A stretch of 40,209 nucleotides of DNA from Rikenellaceae bacterium. GTDB taxonomy: Bacteria > Bacteroidota > Bacteroidia > Bacteroidales > UBA932. The stretch lies in assembly GCA_022771245.1 (NCBI GenBank), contig JALFCH010000091.1, forward strand, positions 1-40,209. Reading direction: 5' to 3'. Positions 7,432 to 15,559 of the stretch are shown in pieces. Each line of letters begins with the position of its first letter. Position 1 is the first letter of the stretch. A model generated the notes under the pieces. That model worked only from the letters and a program-made list of their open reading frames with translations, had not been told where the DNA came from and ran no database searches. The position numbers were made by a program, and so were the translations under genes.

Positions 7432-9024
7432 ATGGATTATTTGGAAAATGCAAAGTCCTGGCTTCTCGGGGACTACGACGAGCAGACAAAGGCTGAGATT
7501 CACGCACTGATCGATTCCGGCAACACTACTGCACTGGAGGATGCCTTCTATCGTAGGCTTGAATTCGGTACTGGTGGTCTCCGCGGTATAATGGGTGTGG
7601 GTACCAACCGTATGAACCGCTACACCGTAGGTATGGCGACCCAGGGACTTGCCAACTATATTCTCAAGAATGTGCCCGGTGACAACCATTCCGTCTGCAT
7701 TTCTTTCGACAGCCGCAACAACAGCGCAGAGTTTGCCAAAATCACCGCCAACGTGCTTGCCAATAACGGTATTTCCGTTTGGCTCTATGACGAACTCCGT
7801 CCGATTCCGCTCCTGAGCTTCGCCGTGCGCCAGAAGAAGGCCACTGCCGGTGTTATGATTACCGCCTCCCACAATCCGAAGGAATACAATGGCTACAAGG
7901 TATTCTGGAGTGACGGTGCCCAGATCATCTCTCCTGTGGACAAAGACATTGTGGCTGAGGTGAATGCAATTACAGACCCGTCTATGGTCAAGTTCGAGCC
8001 GGGTGACAAGTGCGCAGAAATCACTCTTATGGGCAAGGAGATGGACAAGCAGTATATGGATGCTGTGACCACTCTGATGCTTTCTCCTGATTCCGTGAAG
8101 AATCACGAGGATATGAAGATAGTCTATACTCCTCTCCACGGTTCGGGTGTGCGGATTGTGCCGGCCCTCTTGGACAGAATCGGCTTCAAGAGCATCTATC
8201 ACGTGCCTGAGCAGGACATCAGCGACGGAAATTTCCCTACCGTCAAGTCTCCAAACCCGGAGAACGGTGAAGCCCTTACTATGGCTATTGCCTTGGCTGA
8301 CAAGGAGAATGCAGACCTTGTCCTTGCCACCGACCCTGATGCTGACCGCGTGGGTATAGCAGTACGTGACAACGAGGGTAAGATGGTGCTGCTGAACGGC
8401 AACCAGACCGGAGCAATACTTACATACTACATTCTCCGTCGTCGTAGCGAACTTGGCACTCTTGGGCCTAAGTGCTTCTGCGTCAAGACAATCGTCACAA
8501 CTGAACTCATCAGGGCAATATGTGAGAAATATGGAGTGAAGATTTACAACGTGCTCACAGGCTTCAAATTCATCGCCGACATCGTCAGGCGCAACGAACC
8601 GGACGGAGGTGAATTCGTCTGCGGAGGAGAGGAAAGCTACGGCTTCAATGTGGGTCAGTTCGTCAGGGACAAGGATGCTCCGATTTCCTGCGCTATGGTG
8701 GCTGAGTGTGCTGCCTGGGCTGCGGATCAGGGCAAAACCCTCTACCAGCTTCTCCAGGATATTTACGCCGAGTTCGGGTATTACAAGGAGGGGCTCGTGA
8801 GTCTTGTGCGCGAAGGAAAGGCTGGAGCCGAGGAAATAGCGGCCATTATGGTGGATATGAGGAACAATCCTCCGAAGGAACTCGCCGGCACTCCGGTTGT
8901 GAAAGTTGTGGACTATCTCAAGCCGGAGGAGACAGGTCTGCCTTCTTCCAATGTTCTCCAGTTCTATTCATCCGAGGGAGATGTCGTATCTGTCCGTCCT
9001 TCAGGAACTGAACCTAAGATATAG
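7432..9024 (+). CDS. pgm: Phosphoglucomutase/phosphomannomutase, C terminus cut by in-frame TAG
   Basis: Alpha-D-phosphohexomutase that interconverts sugar 1- and 6-phosphates for glycolysis and nucleotide-sugar synthesis. The phosphoserine loop is TASHNP with S146, the metal loop is DPDADR at about residues 301-306, the sugar loop is GGEESYGF at about 397-404, and the phosphate-binding loop RPSGTEPK ends at residue 529. The family continues as PKIKFYF; here the codon after I530 is TAG, followed in frame by FYFGAHGNDADAKIAKMKEQFGL and TAA at 9094-9096. An AAG-to-TAG change at 9022 therefore removes the last 24 residues. All catalytic loops are kept, so activity is possible but fold stability is uncertain. 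TAG ends other genes here, so general recoding is unlikely. Confidence 0.93.
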   Translation: MDYLENAKSWLLGDYDEQTKAEIHALIDSGNTTALEDAFYRRLEFGTGGLRGIMGVGTNRMNRYTVGMATQGLANYILKNVPGDNHSVCISFDSRNNSAEFAKITANVLANNGISVWLYDELRPIPLLSFAVRQKKATAGVMITASHNPKEYNGYKVFWSDGAQIISPVDKDIVAEVNAITDPSMVKFEPGDKCAEITLMGKEMDKQYMDAVTTLMLSPDSVKNHEDMKIVYTPLHGSGVRIVPALLDRIGFKSIYHVPEQDISDGNFPTVKSPNPENGEALTMAIALADKENADLVLATDPDADRVGIAVRDNEGKMVLLNGNQTGAILTYYILRRRSELGTLGPKCFCVKTIVTTELIRAICEKYGVKIYNVLTGFKFIADIVRRNEPDGGEFVCGGEESYGFNVGQFVRDKDAPISCAMVAECAAWAADQGKTLYQLLQDIYAEFGYYKEGLVSLVREGKAGAEEIAAIMVDMRNNPPKELAGTPVVKVVDYLKPEETGLPSSNVLQFYSSEGDVVSVRPSGTEPKI

Positions 9025-9096
9025 TTCTATTTCGGAGCACACGGCAACGATGCCGATGCGAAGATTGCTAAGATGAAGGAGCAGTTCGGTTTGTAA
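9022..9096 (+). other. Amber codon and cut-off C-terminal segment of pgm
   Basis: TAG at 9022-9024 sits where the family has a conserved lysine codon. The next 23 sense codons keep the frame and read as the normal family C terminus, then TAA. Only one base needs changing to restore the full 554-aa enzyme, pointing to a recent nonsense mutation, natural polymorphism, or a sequencing or assembly error. Confidence 0.85.
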
Positions 9097-9108
9097 GTAC
9101 GCGAGTTT

Positions 9109-9864
9109 ATGACGAATCTGGTGCTTCCCGATGCAGAATCCTCAAGGCGGCTGGTATTCTTCCTTTCAATGGAGGAATACGCCGCCGACCATATCCGTGA
9201 AATTGCTCCGGAAGGAGCTTTCTTTATCTGGCAGGTTGATCCCACGGTCATTTTCGGGCGCAACCAGGATATGCAGGCAGAGGTGGATGTGGAGTTCTGC
9301 AAGTCAAGGAACATAGCTATGTACCGTCGCAAAAGCGGTGGAGGATGCGTGTTCGCTGACAGGGGAAACATTATGATTTCATACATCAGGCCTTGCACCG
9401 ACGTTTCGGTGCTGTTTTCGGAATTTCTGGACCGTCTTTCGGCATTTTTGCGCCATCTCGGAATACCTGCTGAGGTGTCCGGGCGCAATGATGTACTGGT
9501 GGACGGCCGGAAAGTATCCGGAAATGCCTTCTCCCTCCGTCCTTCCGGCACCGGCATAGTTCACGGCACTTTCCTCTACAATCTGGATTTCGGGACTATG
9601 TCCAAGGCCATCACACCCTCCCGTGCCAAACTGGAAAGCAAGGGTGTGAAGTCTGTGAGTCAGAGAGTTATGAATCTCAAGCCACTGCTGGATGCTAAGG
9701 GGTTGGGTCTGGACGGACTGAAGAGGGAACTGGTGGATTGGTTCTGTGACTCATCCCTGGAACTCGATGCGGCCCAAGTGGAGGCCATAGGCGAGATTGA
9801 AAAAGAATATCTGAATCCGTCATTCATAGCCGGACGCGCCGGTGTTTCGGATGACAGCCTTTAG
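9109..9864 (+). CDS. lplA: Lipoate--protein ligase, catalytic domain
   Basis: Activates lipoate with ATP and attaches it to the lysine of lipoyl domains, here most obviously GcvH encoded two genes downstream. The biotin/lipoate ligase fold is shown by RRKSGGGCVFADRGNIMIS (lipoyl-AMP loop), GRNDVLVDGRKVSGNAF, HGTFLYNLDF and KLESKGVKSVSQRVMNL. At 251 aa it is the catalytic domain only; the C-terminal accessory domain of E. coli-type LplA (over 330 aa total) is absent. It might alternatively be an octanoyl/lipoyl transferase, but the motifs favour a ligase. It starts 12 bases after the full-length pgm stop, and its TAG is followed at once by the gcvT ATG. Confidence 0.88.
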   Translation: MTNLVLPDAESSRRLVFFLSMEEYAADHIREIAPEGAFFIWQVDPTVIFGRNQDMQAEVDVEFCKSRNIAMYRRKSGGGCVFADRGNIMISYIRPCTDVSVLFSEFLDRLSAFLRHLGIPAEVSGRNDVLVDGRKVSGNAFSLRPSGTGIVHGTFLYNLDFGTMSKAITPSRAKLESKGVKSVSQRVMNLKPLLDAKGLGLDGLKRELVDWFCDSSLELDAAQVEAIGEIEKEYLNPSFIAGRAGVSDDSL

Positions 9865-10980
9865 ATGCAGAATATTATGGAAGAAAAAAAGACCTGTCTT
9901 TACGATAGCCATATTGCTCTCGGAGCAAATATGAGTCCTTTCGGCGGTTTCATTATGCCGATACAGTACAGTTCCATCGAAGACGAACACCGTGCGGTGA
10001 GAAATGCGGCCGGTATGTTCGATGTCTCCCATATGGGGGAAATACTGGTGTCAGGCAAGGATTCCGAACGTTTTGTCAATCACATATTCACGAATGATAT
10101 TTCCGTTTTGCCCCACGGGGGAGTAATGTACGGTATGATGTTGCGTGAAGACGGCGGTACGGTGGATGATCTGATGGTTTACCGTCAGTTTCCGGGTGAC
10201 AGCAGTGAATATCTTCTCGTCGTGAATGCGGCCAATATCGGGAAAGATTTCGCCTGGCTGCTGGAAAATGCCTCCGACTATCAAGTGAAGCTGGAAAATG
10301 TTTCCGATAACTGGGGAGAAATTGCCATTCAAGGGCCGGATTCTCAAAGTATTGTCACTTCTTTTCCGGAATTTGCGGAGGCTGCTTCCGAGAAATTCTA
10401 CACTTTCAGGAACTTCACTTATGATTCTGAACCGGTTATTGTCAGCCGCACAGGCTATACCGGGGAGGACGGATTTGAAATATACGCTTCTCCAAGGCTC
10501 ACGCTTCTGTTCTGGAATAAACTTCTGGAAATGGGAGTCAAGCCTTGTGGCCTGGGATGCCGTGACACCCTCCGATTTGAAGCCGCCCTACCTCTTTACG
10601 GTCACGAACTCGGGGATGATATATGCCCGATAGAAGCCGGTTTGGGAATTTTCGTCAAGACTGACAAGACGGAATTTATCGGCAGGGAAGCCGCGTTGAA
10701 GATGAGGACGGAAGGTCCTAAACGCAAACTGGTGGGTGTGGAACTGTTGGACAGGGCAATACCGAGATCCGGCTATGCAGTTCTGGATACTGAAGGCAGG
10801 CAGGTCGGAGAAGTCACCACCGGCTACCGTTCCATCACTTTGGACCGAAGCCTGTGTATGGCCTATGTGGATGCTTCGTTCTCCGCATTGGACACACCGC
10901 TACAGATTGCGGTCAGAAAGAAAGTCTTTCCTGCAAAAGTAGTCAAGAAAAGATTCTATACACCTAAATACAAGAAATAG
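9865..10980 (+). CDS. gcvT: Glycine cleavage system T protein (aminomethyltransferase)
   Basis: Transfers the methylene carbon from aminomethylated GcvH to tetrahydrofolate, releasing ammonia. The 371-aa length is standard. Family marks include DVSHMGEILVSG near residue 50, the folate-binding stretch with GGTVDDLMVYR, SRTGYTGEDGFEIY, GLGCRDTLRFEAALPLYGHEL and the C-terminal GxVTTGYRS. The gene starts directly after the lplA stop; ATG at 9877 (MEEKKTCLYD) is a second candidate start and would lie closer to the usual family N terminus. gcvH follows after two bases. All genes for glycine cleavage are on this strand in one run. Confidence 0.96.
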   Translation: MQNIMEEKKTCLYDSHIALGANMSPFGGFIMPIQYSSIEDEHRAVRNAAGMFDVSHMGEILVSGKDSERFVNHIFTNDISVLPHGGVMYGMMLREDGGTVDDLMVYRQFPGDSSEYLLVVNAANIGKDFAWLLENASDYQVKLENVSDNWGEIAIQGPDSQSIVTSFPEFAEAASEKFYTFRNFTYDSEPVIVSRTGYTGEDGFEIYASPRLTLLFWNKLLEMGVKPCGLGCRDTLRFEAALPLYGHELGDDICPIEAGLGIFVKTDKTEFIGREAALKMRTEGPKRKLVGVELLDRAIPRSGYAVLDTEGRQVGEVTTGYRSITLDRSLCMAYVDASFSALDTPLQIAVRKKVFPAKVVKKRFYTPKYKK

Positions 10981-10982
10981 TT

Positions 10983-11360
10983 ATGGCAAAATTAGTTGAA
11001 GGACTCAAATATTCCGAGTCCCACGAATGGGTGAAAGTTGAAGGGGACCTTGCCCTGATTGGCATCACAGACTATGCTCAGCACGCTTTGGGCAATATTA
11101 CCTACGTCGATATGCCATCCGAGGGTGACGAGGTGAATGCAGGCGAAGAATTCGGAGCCGTTGAGAGTACCAAGATAGCAAGCGACCTCTTTTCTCCTGT
11201 GTCAGGAGTGGTTGCTGAAATCAATTCCGCTTTGGAAGATGCTCCGGAACTCATTAACGGGGATGCCTATGCCAACTGGATTATCAAAGTGAAAATGTCT
11301 GACCCTGCTGAACTGGATAAGCTTCTGGATGCGGCAGGTTATGAAGCTGTATGCAAGTAA
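10983..11360 (+). CDS. gcvH: Glycine cleavage system H protein (lipoyl carrier)
   Basis: Lipoylated shuttle protein that carries the aminomethyl intermediate between the P, T and L proteins. The 125-aa product has HEWV (residues 14-17), GITDYAQHALGNITYVDMP and the lipoyl lysine K64 in GAVESTKIASDL. The family more often has ESVK; ESTK is a mild variant. The C terminus (NGDAYANWIIKVK) is regular. It is a two-base step from gcvT, and its TAA shares one base with the gcvPA start. The nearby lplA supplies the modification. Confidence 0.96.
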   Translation: MAKLVEGLKYSESHEWVKVEGDLALIGITDYAQHALGNITYVDMPSEGDEVNAGEEFGAVESTKIASDLFSPVSGVVAEINSALEDAPELINGDAYANWIIKVKMSDPAELDKLLDAAGYEAVCK

Positions 11361-12715
11361 TGACTCATCCATATTTTCCGCATACGCAGGAGGACATACG
11401 GCAGATGATGGAAAAATGCGGAGTGTCTTCCCTCAGGGAAGTCTATTCCGATGTACCGTCAGACTGCTTTTTCGAAGGGGAGTATGATCTCCCCTCAGCT
11501 ATGTCTGAACTGGAGGTAAGGAGACATTTCTCCGCTCTTGCGTCAATGAACGTGCCGTTGAAAATATTCGGCGGTGCAGGTGCCTACGACCACTATGCCC
11601 CGGCGGTGGTGTCATATATTCTGAACCGTTCGGAATTTTCCACTGCCTACACACCATATCAGGCCGAAATATCCCAGGGTACGTTGAGAGCCGTGTTTGA
11701 GTGGCAATCGATGATCTGCAGGATAACCGGCCTGGATGTGGCGAATGCTTCGATGTACGATGGAGCCACTGCTGCGGCAGAAGCTATGATGATGTCTGTG
11801 GCCTCATCCAAGAAAAAAAACCGTTTCCTCATTTCAGAGACTCTTCTTCCTCAGATTCAGGATGTCGTTTCGACCTACTCCCGTTTTCACGGTATTGATT
11901 TGGGAGTTGTTCCGGCTGAGGATGGAGTCACTTCCCTTGCCGAACTGAAGGATGAACTTTCTGCAGGAGATGTTGCCGGAGTGCTGTTGCCCGGAATCAA
12001 CCGCTACGGAGTCATAGAAGACCTGTCGGCTGCGGTGGAGGCAGCTCACGCTTCAGGGGCTGTTTTTGTGGAATATTGCGATCCTTCGGCTATGACAGTT
12101 CTGAAGACAGCAGGGGAGTATGGTGCCGACATAGCCTGCGGAGATGCCCAGTCCCTCGGAATGCCCCTCGCTTTCGGAGGGCCGTATTGCGGTTTCCTCG
12201 CCTGCCGTACGGATTATATGCGCAAATTGCCCGGAAGGCTCGTGGGGGAAACTGTGGATGCTGACGGAAAGCGGGCTTTCGTGCTGACTCTTCAAGCTCG
12301 TGAACAACACATACGCCGCGAGAAAGCCACTTCCAACATCTGTTCGAATCAATCCCTGATGGCTCTCTATGCCACTGTCTATCTGTCTCTTATGGGTCCT
12401 GAAGGGATGAAGAAGGTGAATGACCTGTCCTATGCAGGTGCTCATTTCCTGAAATCCGAATTGCTCAAGACGGGTCTCTTTGAAGAACCTTTCACTGTGG
12501 ACAGGCCTTTCCTCAAGGAATTTGTGCTGAAACCCGTCAGAAACACGGAAAATCTCATGAACCTGCTTGCGGAAAGGGGATTCCTTGCCGCGCTTCCGGC
12601 TGGGGATTCGCTTGTAAGTTTTTGTGTAACTGAGAAGCACGACCGTATTGAATGTGAAGAACTTGTAGCGGCGGTAAAGTCCGCTTTCGATGCTATGGGA
12701 GGGGCTCAAAGATGA
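11360..12715 (+). CDS. gcvPA: Glycine decarboxylase P protein subunit 1
   Basis: N-terminal half of the split P protein, which with GcvPB forms the PLP-dependent decarboxylase. It begins MTHPYFPHTQEDIRQMMEKCGV, the usual family start; this ATG at 11360 overlaps the gcvH TAA and is preferred to the tracked 11351. Family motifs include FGGAGAYDHYAPAVV, YTPYQAEISQGTLRAVFEWQSMICRITGLDVANASMYDGATAAAEA, and LTLQAREQHIRREKATSNICSNQSL. The length of 451 aa is normal for the two-subunit type. gcvPB overlaps its stop by ATGA, fitting equal expression of the two halves. Confidence 0.95.
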   Translation: MTHPYFPHTQEDIRQMMEKCGVSSLREVYSDVPSDCFFEGEYDLPSAMSELEVRRHFSALASMNVPLKIFGGAGAYDHYAPAVVSYILNRSEFSTAYTPYQAEISQGTLRAVFEWQSMICRITGLDVANASMYDGATAAAEAMMMSVASSKKKNRFLISETLLPQIQDVVSTYSRFHGIDLGVVPAEDGVTSLAELKDELSAGDVAGVLLPGINRYGVIEDLSAAVEAAHASGAVFVEYCDPSAMTVLKTAGEYGADIACGDAQSLGMPLAFGGPYCGFLACRTDYMRKLPGRLVGETVDADGKRAFVLTLQAREQHIRREKATSNICSNQSLMALYATVYLSLMGPEGMKKVNDLSYAGAHFLKSELLKTGLFEEPFTVDRPFLKEFVLKPVRNTENLMNLLAERGFLAALPAGDSLVSFCVTEKHDRIECEELVAAVKSAFDAMGGAQR

Positions 12716-14136
12716 AGTATTACGACAAACTCATATTTGAATTGTCACAACCGGGGCGTTCCGGTTTCACTTTGCCTGACAACGGATACGGTGAGGCTGA
12801 CTGTTCCGGATTGCCGGCGGCTTTGCTGCGTGGAGAGGCTCCGCAACTTCCTCAGGTGAGCGAAGCTGAAGTGGTGCGTCATTACACCAATCTGTCTTCT
12901 ATGAATTTCGGAGTGGATACCGGTTTCTATCCCCTGGGCAGCTGTACTATGAAGTACAATCCCAAAATCAACGAGGAAGTCGCTTCACTGCCGGGATTTG
13001 CCGACATCCATCCCCTTCAGCCTCTCAATACGGTAAAAGGATGCGTACAGGTCTATCGGGAACTTTCCGAATATCTCTGTGCCATTACCGGAATGTCCGC
13101 ATTCACTCTCAATCCATTTGCAGGAGCGCACGGAGAACTGACCGGTCTCATGCTTATGAAGCATTATCATCTCCTTCGTGGGGATGTCTCCCGCAGAAAG
13201 GTGATTGTGCCCGATTCTGCACACGGAACCAACCCGGCTTCTGCTTCCGTCTGCGGCTTCGATGTGGTGCAGGTCAAATCCCGACCTGACGGAAGGGTCG
13301 ATGTGGATGACTTGAAGCCCCTTCTGGATGATACGGTTGCCGGAATGATGATGACCAATCCGAACACCTTGGGACTGTTCGAAACCAATATCAGAGAAAT
13401 AGCGGATTTGGTGCACTCTTGCGGAGGGCTGCTCTATTATGACGGGGCCAATCTTAATCCTCTCATCGGGGTGGTGCGTCCGGGGGATATGGGCTTTGAT
13501 ATCATGCACCTGAATCTTCACAAATCCTTCTCCACTCCGCACGGAGGAGGAGGTCCGGGCTCCGGTCCTGTGGGCATTTCGGAGAAACTCAAAGGCAGTT
13601 TGCCGCAACCGGATTTCTACTGTGGGGAACAGGAATTCAGTATGGGCCGCATAAGCGGCTTCCAGGGTAATTTCGGAATATTGCTGCGTGCTCTTTCCTA
13701 TATCCTAATGCTCGGCAAAGAGAATGTTAAACTGCTTGGTCCTTATGCGACCTTGTCCGCCAACTATATAAAGGAGTGCCTGAAGGATTGTTATGAATTG
13801 CCTATCGATTCAGTATGCAAACACGAATTCGTATTTGACGGACTCAAGGACAAATCCACTGAGGTTACGACTCTGGATGTGGCAAAAAGGTTACTGGACT
13901 ATGGTTTCCACGCCCCGACCATCTATTTCCCTCTGCTGTTCCACCAGTCTCTGATGATTGAGCCTACGGAAACGGAATCAAAGCAGACTCTGGACGAATT
14001 CATAGGGGTGATGAGGAAAATTGCTGAAGAGGCAAGGCTGTCGCCGGATATGGTGAAGTCGGCCCCTCACAACACTCCTATACGTCGTCCGGACGAGACT
14101 CAGGCTGCAAGGCATCCTGTACTCAGAGCTTTGTGA
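12712..14136 (+). CDS. gcvPB: Glycine decarboxylase P protein subunit 2
   Basis: PLP-binding half of the split P protein. The cofactor lysine is in LNLHKSFSTPHGGGGPG at about residue 270, and other marks are GSCTMKYNPKINEEVA, NPFAGAHGELTGLMLMKHYH, DSAHGTNPASA and TNPNTLGLFE. The 474-aa length is normal. The ATG overlaps the gcvPA stop. A 58-base spacer with an imperfect hairpin separates it from lpd, so the level of lpd and nhaC may differ from that of gcv. Confidence 0.96.
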   Translation: MKYYDKLIFELSQPGRSGFTLPDNGYGEADCSGLPAALLRGEAPQLPQVSEAEVVRHYTNLSSMNFGVDTGFYPLGSCTMKYNPKINEEVASLPGFADIHPLQPLNTVKGCVQVYRELSEYLCAITGMSAFTLNPFAGAHGELTGLMLMKHYHLLRGDVSRRKVIVPDSAHGTNPASASVCGFDVVQVKSRPDGRVDVDDLKPLLDDTVAGMMMTNPNTLGLFETNIREIADLVHSCGGLLYYDGANLNPLIGVVRPGDMGFDIMHLNLHKSFSTPHGGGGPGSGPVGISEKLKGSLPQPDFYCGEQEFSMGRISGFQGNFGILLRALSYILMLGKENVKLLGPYATLSANYIKECLKDCYELPIDSVCKHEFVFDGLKDKSTEVTTLDVAKRLLDYGFHAPTIYFPLLFHQSLMIEPTETESKQTLDEFIGVMRKIAEEARLSPDMVKSAPHNTPIRRPDETQAARHPVLRAL

Positions 14137-14144
14137 AACACAGG

Positions 14145-14170
14145 TTCGCAAGTTGTTCCTAACTCGCGAA
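14145..14170 (+). repeat. Imperfect inverted repeat in the gcvPB-lpd spacer
   Basis: TTCGCAAGTT and AACTCGCGAA pair over ten positions with one mismatch around a six-base loop. No U tract follows, so this is not a classical terminator. GGTTCGCAAGT here is identical to bases 1983-1993 before yajC. Confidence 0.55.
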
Positions 14171-14194
14171 GATTCAAAATTATTTGTATCAAGT

Positions 14195-15559
14195 ATGAGA
14201 TTAGTCATAATCGGGGCAGGCCCGGGCGGTTATGAGACCGCTGTAGAAGCCAGGCGCAGGGGTTTTGAGGTAATTCTGGTCACTGCCGGAAAGCTGGGAG
14301 GTACCTGTCTGAATCAGGGGTGCATCCCCACCAAGTGTTTCTGTCGGGACTCCCGTTCCGGGGCTTCTCTTGCCGAAATGGTAACACGCAAGAGCGAGGT
14401 CGTGGCAAAGCTTTCCCGGGGCGTGCAGCAGATGCTGAGTGGAGTGGAAATCATATACGGTATCGCAAGGGTGAAAGATGCCCACAAGGTACTTGTATGG
14501 CCGACCGAGGCCCAGGCTATGCAGGAAGCGCCCGGAGTTTCCAATGAACCGGTAAGGTGCATTGATGCAGACAGGATTATCATAGCTACCGGCTCCCATA
14601 CTGCCTGGTTGCGGGTTCCTGGCGCCGACACCGTACCCGGCGTGCTGTCTTCCTCCGATATGCTCGAACTGCAAGACTTGCCCCATCGTCTGACCGTGAT
14701 TGGAGGTGGTGTGATAGGTCTGGAGTTCGCTTCAGTTTTCTGCAATTTGGGAGTGGAAGTCACCGTCATTGAATACTGCCGGAACATTCTGCCGAATCTT
14801 GATTCGGATCTGGCGAAGAGGTTGAAGCAGTCCCTGTCCAAAAGGGGAGTCAGATTCATACTCGGGGCTGCGGTAACAGCTATCGAAGCAGATGGAGAGG
14901 GGCAGAAAGTTGTCTTCAGGTCCGCTGACAAGGAAGAATCTGTCATTTCCGACAAGGTGCTTATGGCTTGCGGAAGGGTACCGGATACCAGAGTTGCTCA
15001 GGGATGTGTGGGGCTGGCCGTGGGACGCAAGGGCATAGAGGTCGATGAGAATATGGAAACCAGTCTCAAGGGTGTCTATGCCGTAGGGGATGTAAACGGG
15101 ACGGTGATGCTTGCCCACGCAGCCGTGTTCCAGGGAAAAATAGCCCTTAATCATATATGCACGACATCCGGGCTTAAGGTCAGCTCACGTATAAGGCAGG
15201 AGATAATGCCTTCGGCTGTCTTCACGGATCCTCCTTTGGCTTCCGTGGGTTTGTCCGAAGATGCCTGCCGGGAAAAGGGCATTGCCTACAGCTGCCATAA
15301 GTCTATGTATGGGGCGTCGGGAATGGCCCTGGCATCCGATTGTCCTGAAGGTATATGTAAAATATTGGCTGCAAAGCCCGGACAGGAAGGTTTCAGGGCA
15401 GGTCAGATACTCGGTTGTCATATAATGGGCGCATCTGCTCCTGAGCTGATTTCTGAAGTTTCGTCACTTATGAATTTCAATGCCACAATCGAAGAACTTG
15501 CAGACATCATCCATCCCCATCCTTCCTTTTCCGAACTTATTCTCAATGCCGTAAGATGA
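14195..15559 (+). CDS. lpdA: Dihydrolipoyl dehydrogenase (glycine cleavage L protein)
   Basis: FAD-dependent enzyme that reoxidises the dihydrolipoyl arm of GcvH with NAD+. From ATG 14195: FAD-binding GAGPGG at residues 7-12, redox disulfide C38/C43 in GGTCLNQGCIPTK, NAD-binding GGGVIGLEFASVF, FAD motif GVYAVGDVNG and the catalytic HPHPSFSE near the C terminus. I chose 14195 because MRLVIIGAGPGGYE is the family start; the tracked 14153 start adds 14 unrelated residues and crosses the hairpin. The protein could also serve other 2-oxoacid complexes, but the location just after gcvPB favours glycine cleavage. Confidence 0.94.
   Translation: MRLVIIGAGPGGYETAVEARRRGFEVILVTAGKLGGTCLNQGCIPTKCFCRDSRSGASLAEMVTRKSEVVAKLSRGVQQMLSGVEIIYGIARVKDAHKVLVWPTEAQAMQEAPGVSNEPVRCIDADRIIIATGSHTAWLRVPGADTVPGVLSSSDMLELQDLPHRLTVIGGGVIGLEFASVFCNLGVEVTVIEYCRNILPNLDSDLAKRLKQSLSKRGVRFILGAAVTAIEADGEGQKVVFRSADKEESVISDKVLMACGRVPDTRVAQGCVGLAVGRKGIEVDENMETSLKGVYAVGDVNGTVMLAHAAVFQGKIALNHICTTSGLKVSSRIRQEIMPSAVFTDPPLASVGLSEDACREKGIAYSCHKSMYGASGMALASDCPEGICKILAAKPGQEGFRAGQILGCHIMGASAPELISEVSSLMNFNATIEELADIIHPHPSFSELILNAVR

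Noticed and set aside
7399-8202. 267-aa reverse ORF opposite pgm
   Set aside because: Antisense to conserved mutase motifs including the phosphoserine loop; composition typical of a shadow frame.
9022-9024. Genome-wide amber reassignment
   Set aside because: nusB, yajC, lplA, the polysaccharide lipoprotein and the kinase all end at TAG in the expected place, so TAG is a normal stop here.
9097-9108. Glycine riboswitch for the gcv genes
   Set aside because: Only 12 bases separate pgm from lplA and two or fewer separate the later genes; there is no room for one, and the pgm leader lacks the tandem-aptamer pattern.
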